Below, one piece after another: positions 4,593 through 6,844 of a DNA stretch of 6,844 nucleotides. The translations under genes were made by a program, and so were the position numbers. The notes below the pieces were generated by a model. It saw only the letters and a list, made by a program, of their open reading frames with translations, ran no database searches and was not told the origin of the DNA. Numbering within the stretch: the first letter of the stretch is position 1; each line of letters begins with the position of its first letter. The stretch comes from Bacillota bacterium (lineage in GTDB: Bacteria > Bacillota > Clostridia > Christensenellales > SZUA-584), in NCBI GenBank assembly GCA_023441905.1, contig JAEZNC010000174.1, positions 1-6,844 on the forward strand. The letters are read 5' to 3'.

Positions 4593-5711
4593 TTACAACG
4601 GCATGCGCGGGTACGACCCGAGCCAGACGAGGTCTGCCGCGCTGTTTTTGGCTTCGTCGAGCACGCGCTTCACTGTGTCGTCACCGGCGCTGCCCTCAAA
4701 ATCGAGATGGAACAGGTATTCAAACGGCCTGTCCTTCAGCGGCCGCGATTCGAGCTTTAGTATATTGATACCCGTAAACACCTTGAGCATGTCGCCAAGT
4801 GAGCCGGGCCGGTGCTCCACCTTGAATACGATGCTTGTTTTGTCGCACGCGGCATTGATGACTGGTTTTCTCGCCACCACCACAAAGCGCGTGGAATTGC
4901 CGTTGCTGTTCTGTATGTTTTCGGCCAGCACCTTGAGGCCGTATTCCTTCGCGGACTGTATTGCCGCGATGCAGCCGAGCGTTTTGTCCTGCCGCTCGGC
5001 GACCGCCATAGCCGCCTGCGCCGTGCTGAGCGCGGGGAATGCGCTGATATGAGGGTGCGCGTGCAAAAACCGGCTGCATTGCATAATCGGCTCGGGGTGC
5101 GAGCAGACCTGCGTGATGTCACCAAGCTCAGCATCCGGCAGACCGAGCAGGCTGTGTGCCACCTTAAGCAGGCGCTCTGCGACAATAAAGTAGCCGTATT
5201 TGGCAAGAAGATCCACCACTGCGGTGATGCTGCCCGTTTCGGTGTTTTCCGCGGGCAATATCGCGCGGCCGATCTCGCCGCGCCGCAGTGCTTCAAACAT
5301 ATCCTCAAACGTGTCGTAGTTTTTGAGCGGCGCACCGTCGCCGAACGCCTCACACGCCGCGATATGCGAAAACGATCCTTTCAGCCCCAAAAAACCGACG
5401 GCCGTATTGTCACCGCTGCCGATGTCGGCGCCGGGCTTTAAATGCGTTTGCTGGCGCTGCTTGCTCAAGTCCATCAGCGCACGGAAAAACCGTCGTGCGG
5501 CCTCGCCGTTTTCGCCGTCCGTCAGGCGCGAGAGCGCGCGGGAAATCACGTCGTTCTCACGGCTTGCGTCGAATATCGGCTTGCCATAGCGCTTTTTCAC
5601 CTCGGCGATGTCGTCCGAGGTGCGCATGCGCGCTTCAAAAAGCGGCACGAGCTGCGTATCGATGCTGTCGATTTTTTCGCGGAGTTCGCGGATGTCTTCC
5701 TCGTAACCCAT
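4593..5711 (-). CDS. pheA: Bifunctional chorismate mutase / prephenate dehydratase (P-protein) with ACT domain
   Basis: Converts chorismate to prephenate and then to phenylpyruvate, the committed route to phenylalanine. It has 372 residues in three parts. Residues 1-90 are an AroQ-class chorismate mutase; R11, R28, K39, D48, R51, E52 and Q88 sit at the same numbers as the active-site residues of the E. coli P-protein. Residues ~105-285 are prephenate dehydratase, with GLKGSFSH (109-116), PAENTETGS (153-161) and the catalytic TRF (274-276). Residues ~292-372 are an ACT domain with PGSL (302-305) and ESRP (321-324), the phenylalanine-binding motifs, so feedback inhibition is expected. The ATG at 5711 directly follows the aroC stop with no gap, and AAAGGGG lies 7 nt upstream. 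Its place among common-pathway genes couples phenylalanine synthesis to chorismate supply. Length and domain order are normal. Confidence 0.96.
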   Translation of the reverse strand: MGYEEDIRELREKIDSIDTQLVPLFEARMRTSDDIAEVKKRYGKPIFDASRENDVISRALSRLTDGENGEAARRFFRALMDLSKQRQQTHLKPGADIGSGDNTAVGFLGLKGSFSHIAACEAFGDGAPLKNYDTFEDMFEALRRGEIGRAILPAENTETGSITAVVDLLAKYGYFIVAERLLKVAHSLLGLPDAELGDITQVCSHPEPIMQCSRFLHAHPHISAFPALSTAQAAMAVAERQDKTLGCIAAIQSAKEYGLKVLAENIQNSNGNSTRFVVVARKPVINAACDKTSIVFKVEHRPGSLGDMLKVFTGINILKLESRPLKDRPFEYLFHLDFEGSAGDDTVKRVLDEAKNSAADLVWLGSYPRMPL

Positions 5712-6791
5712 TTAAAGTCCCCTTTCCGTCATGAGATCCAGCATGCAAATATAAGCCGCCGCTTCGATCACCGCCGCCGCACGCGGTACGATGCACGCAT
5801 CGTGACGGCCTTTAACGACAACCGTTTCTTCTTCCATCGTTTTGAGGTTCACCGTTTGCTGCGGTTTGGATATCGAGGCTGTCGGCTTGACCACCGCCTC
5901 AAACACGACGGGCATGCCGTTTGTGATGCCGCCGAGCACGCCGCCGTTGTGGTTCGTTTGGGTGATAACTTGGCCGTCCTTCATGGCATAGGCATCATTC
6001 GCTTCGCTGCCGCGCAGCTGCGCCATGGCAAAGCCCGCGCCGAACGAAACGCCTTTGACGGCGGGCACTGCGAACAGCAGCGACGCCAAACGGCTCTCCG
6101 CCGTGTCGAACATCGGGCTGCCGAGCCCGGCGGGCAAGCCGCATACCGCGCATTCCACGATGCCGCCCACAGAATCGCCTTCGGACGCGGCTGCTTTAAT
6201 ACGCGCTTCCATTGCCTTTCGCTTGTTTTCGTCGATCAGCGGAAACCGCATGGCGGCAAGAGCCTCAGCCTGCTCCGGCGTGACTGCCATCGGGTTGAAA
6301 GCGGCATCTTCCACATCCGCTATGCGGCGGATATGCGTGGCCGCGTAAATGCCTTTTTTGGCGAGCACCTGCGCCGCCACCGCACCCGCGAACACGAGAG
6401 GCGCTGTGAGCCGTCCCGAGAAATGGCCGCCGCCGCGCGGATCGTTAAAGCCGTTATAGCGCACATAGCCCGTAAAATCGGCATGGCCCGGGCGGTTGAT
6501 ACGCTCGTCGTAATCGCTGCTGCGCTGCGCCGTATTGTGGAACAGCACGCAGAGCGGCGTGCCGGTGGAAAAGCCGTTTGCGTAGCCGCTTACCAATTCA
6601 AAATCGTCGGCCTCATGGCGCTTGGTCGACCACGATTCGCTGCCCGCACGACGTCTGTCAAGAAACGCGCGCAGCTGCGGAAAATCAAGCACCGTGCCGG
6701 GCTCAAGGCCGTTGATGACCGCGCCGATTTTGGGCCCGTGTGATTCGCCGAATATGTCCACGGTGAAATGGCGTCCCCATATGCTGCTCAT
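5712..6791 (-). CDS. aroC: Chorismate synthase
   Basis: Makes chorismate from EPSP by anti-1,4-elimination of phosphate, with reduced FMN as cofactor. It has 359 residues, the normal length. The motifs are FGESHG (14-19, active-site H18), RPGHAD (100-105, H103), RGGGHFSGR (119-127), NHNGGVLGGITNGMP (280-294) and GRHDACIVPRA (328-338). The HFSGRLTAP segment replaces the RSSARETAAR form of many enzymes, a variant I associate with clostridial-type AroC. No flavin reductase domain is present, so FMN must be reduced elsewhere. The ATG at 6791 is supported by GGGAGG 9 nt upstream and overlaps the aroA stop in an ATGA. The TAA is followed at once by the pheA ATG. Confidence 0.97.
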   Translation of the reverse strand: MSSIWGRHFTVDIFGESHGPKIGAVINGLEPGTVLDFPQLRAFLDRRRAGSESWSTKRHEADDFELVSGYANGFSTGTPLCVLFHNTAQRSSDYDERINRPGHADFTGYVRYNGFNDPRGGGHFSGRLTAPLVFAGAVAAQVLAKKGIYAATHIRRIADVEDAAFNPMAVTPEQAEALAAMRFPLIDENKRKAMEARIKAAASEGDSVGGIVECAVCGLPAGLGSPMFDTAESRLASLLFAVPAVKGVSFGAGFAMAQLRGSEANDAYAMKDGQVITQTNHNGGVLGGITNGMPVVFEAVVKPTASISKPQQTVNLKTMEEETVVVKGRHDACIVPRAAAVIEAAAYICMLDLMTERGL

Positions 6792-6844
6792 TTTATTATT
6801 CCTCCCAGTGCCTTTATATCGTCGTAAAACTTCGGATAGGATTT
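6788..6844 (-). CDS. aroA: 3-phosphoshikimate 1-carboxyvinyltransferase (EPSP synthase), C-terminal end only
   Basis: Only the last 18 residues (KSYPKFYDDIKALGGIIK) and the stop TGA fall in the window. The KSYPxFYxDIKALGG pattern is the typical C-terminal end of EPSP synthase, which transfers enolpyruvate from PEP to shikimate 3-phosphate. This is the step between the aroK and aroC products, so its place just ahead of aroC makes metabolic sense. Its stop overlaps the aroC ATG in an ATGA. The call rests on a short match plus context. Confidence 0.8.
   Translation of the reverse strand, partial: KSYPKFYDDIKALGGIIK
6801..6806 (-). promoter_or_regulatory. Ribosome binding site of aroC, inside the aroA end
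   Basis: GGGAGG on the minus strand, 9 nt before the aroC ATG at 6791. It lies within the last codons of aroA. Confidence 0.7.

Noticed and set aside
5442..6743. 433-codon + strand open frame opposite aroC and pheA
   Set aside because: Its translation is rich in Arg and His with no family pattern, and it lies antisense to two genes with complete catalytic motifs. Long antisense frames are common in GC-rich coding DNA.

Overview
The window looks like chromosomal DNA of an anaerobic Gram-positive bacterium of the class Clostridia. It is mostly GC-rich (roughly 55-60% by eye). The grounds are strong Shine-Dalgarno sites, a butanol-dehydrogenase-type iron alcohol dehydrogenase, and a chorismate synthase with the HFSGR variant I associate with clostridial enzymes. 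The genus cannot be fixed from the sequence alone.

Left edge (1-983, + strand): the C-terminal five sixths of an iron-containing alcohol dehydrogenase. It is followed by a GC-rich hairpin (1027-1047) that lies between convergent transcription units.

Right half (6844 down to 2851, - strand): a tightly packed operon for aromatic amino acid synthesis. The order is aroA (last 18 codons only), aroC, pheA (chorismate mutase-prephenate dehydratase-ACT), a fused aroE-aroK, and aroQ. Junctions are ATGA overlaps or gaps of 0-9 nt. Together these encode dehydroquinate to shikimate to shikimate 3-phosphate to EPSP to chorismate to prephenate to phenylpyruvate. ACT-domain feedback by phenylalanine is likely at the PheA step.

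Middle (about 1157-2869): an apparent insert. It holds a GyrI-like effector-binding protein gene of host-like composition, and an AT-rich (about one third GC) two-gene cassette. The cassette encodes a 73-aa DUF2188 protein and a 232-aa protein of the FINCPYD/SIHDLSR/NMPLELG type, probably a TIR- or deoxyribosyltransferase-like nucleotide-processing fold. The cassette has its own promoter, and its two genes are separated by 2 nt with no visible Shine-Dalgarno for the second.

The main structural observation is that the insert is flanked by direct repeats of the aroQ 3' end. A decayed, frameshifted copy of the aroQ tail lies at about 1052-1156. It is 49/55 identical to the real aroQ over its best part and is followed 4 nt after its aligned stop by the hairpin. 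The ancestral order was probably aroQ, then hairpin, then the convergent alcohol dehydrogenase gene. Insertion then separated aroQ from its old end and terminator and replaced its last codons. The DUF2188/TIR-like pair inside this insert is the best candidate here for an undescribed system, possibly defensive.
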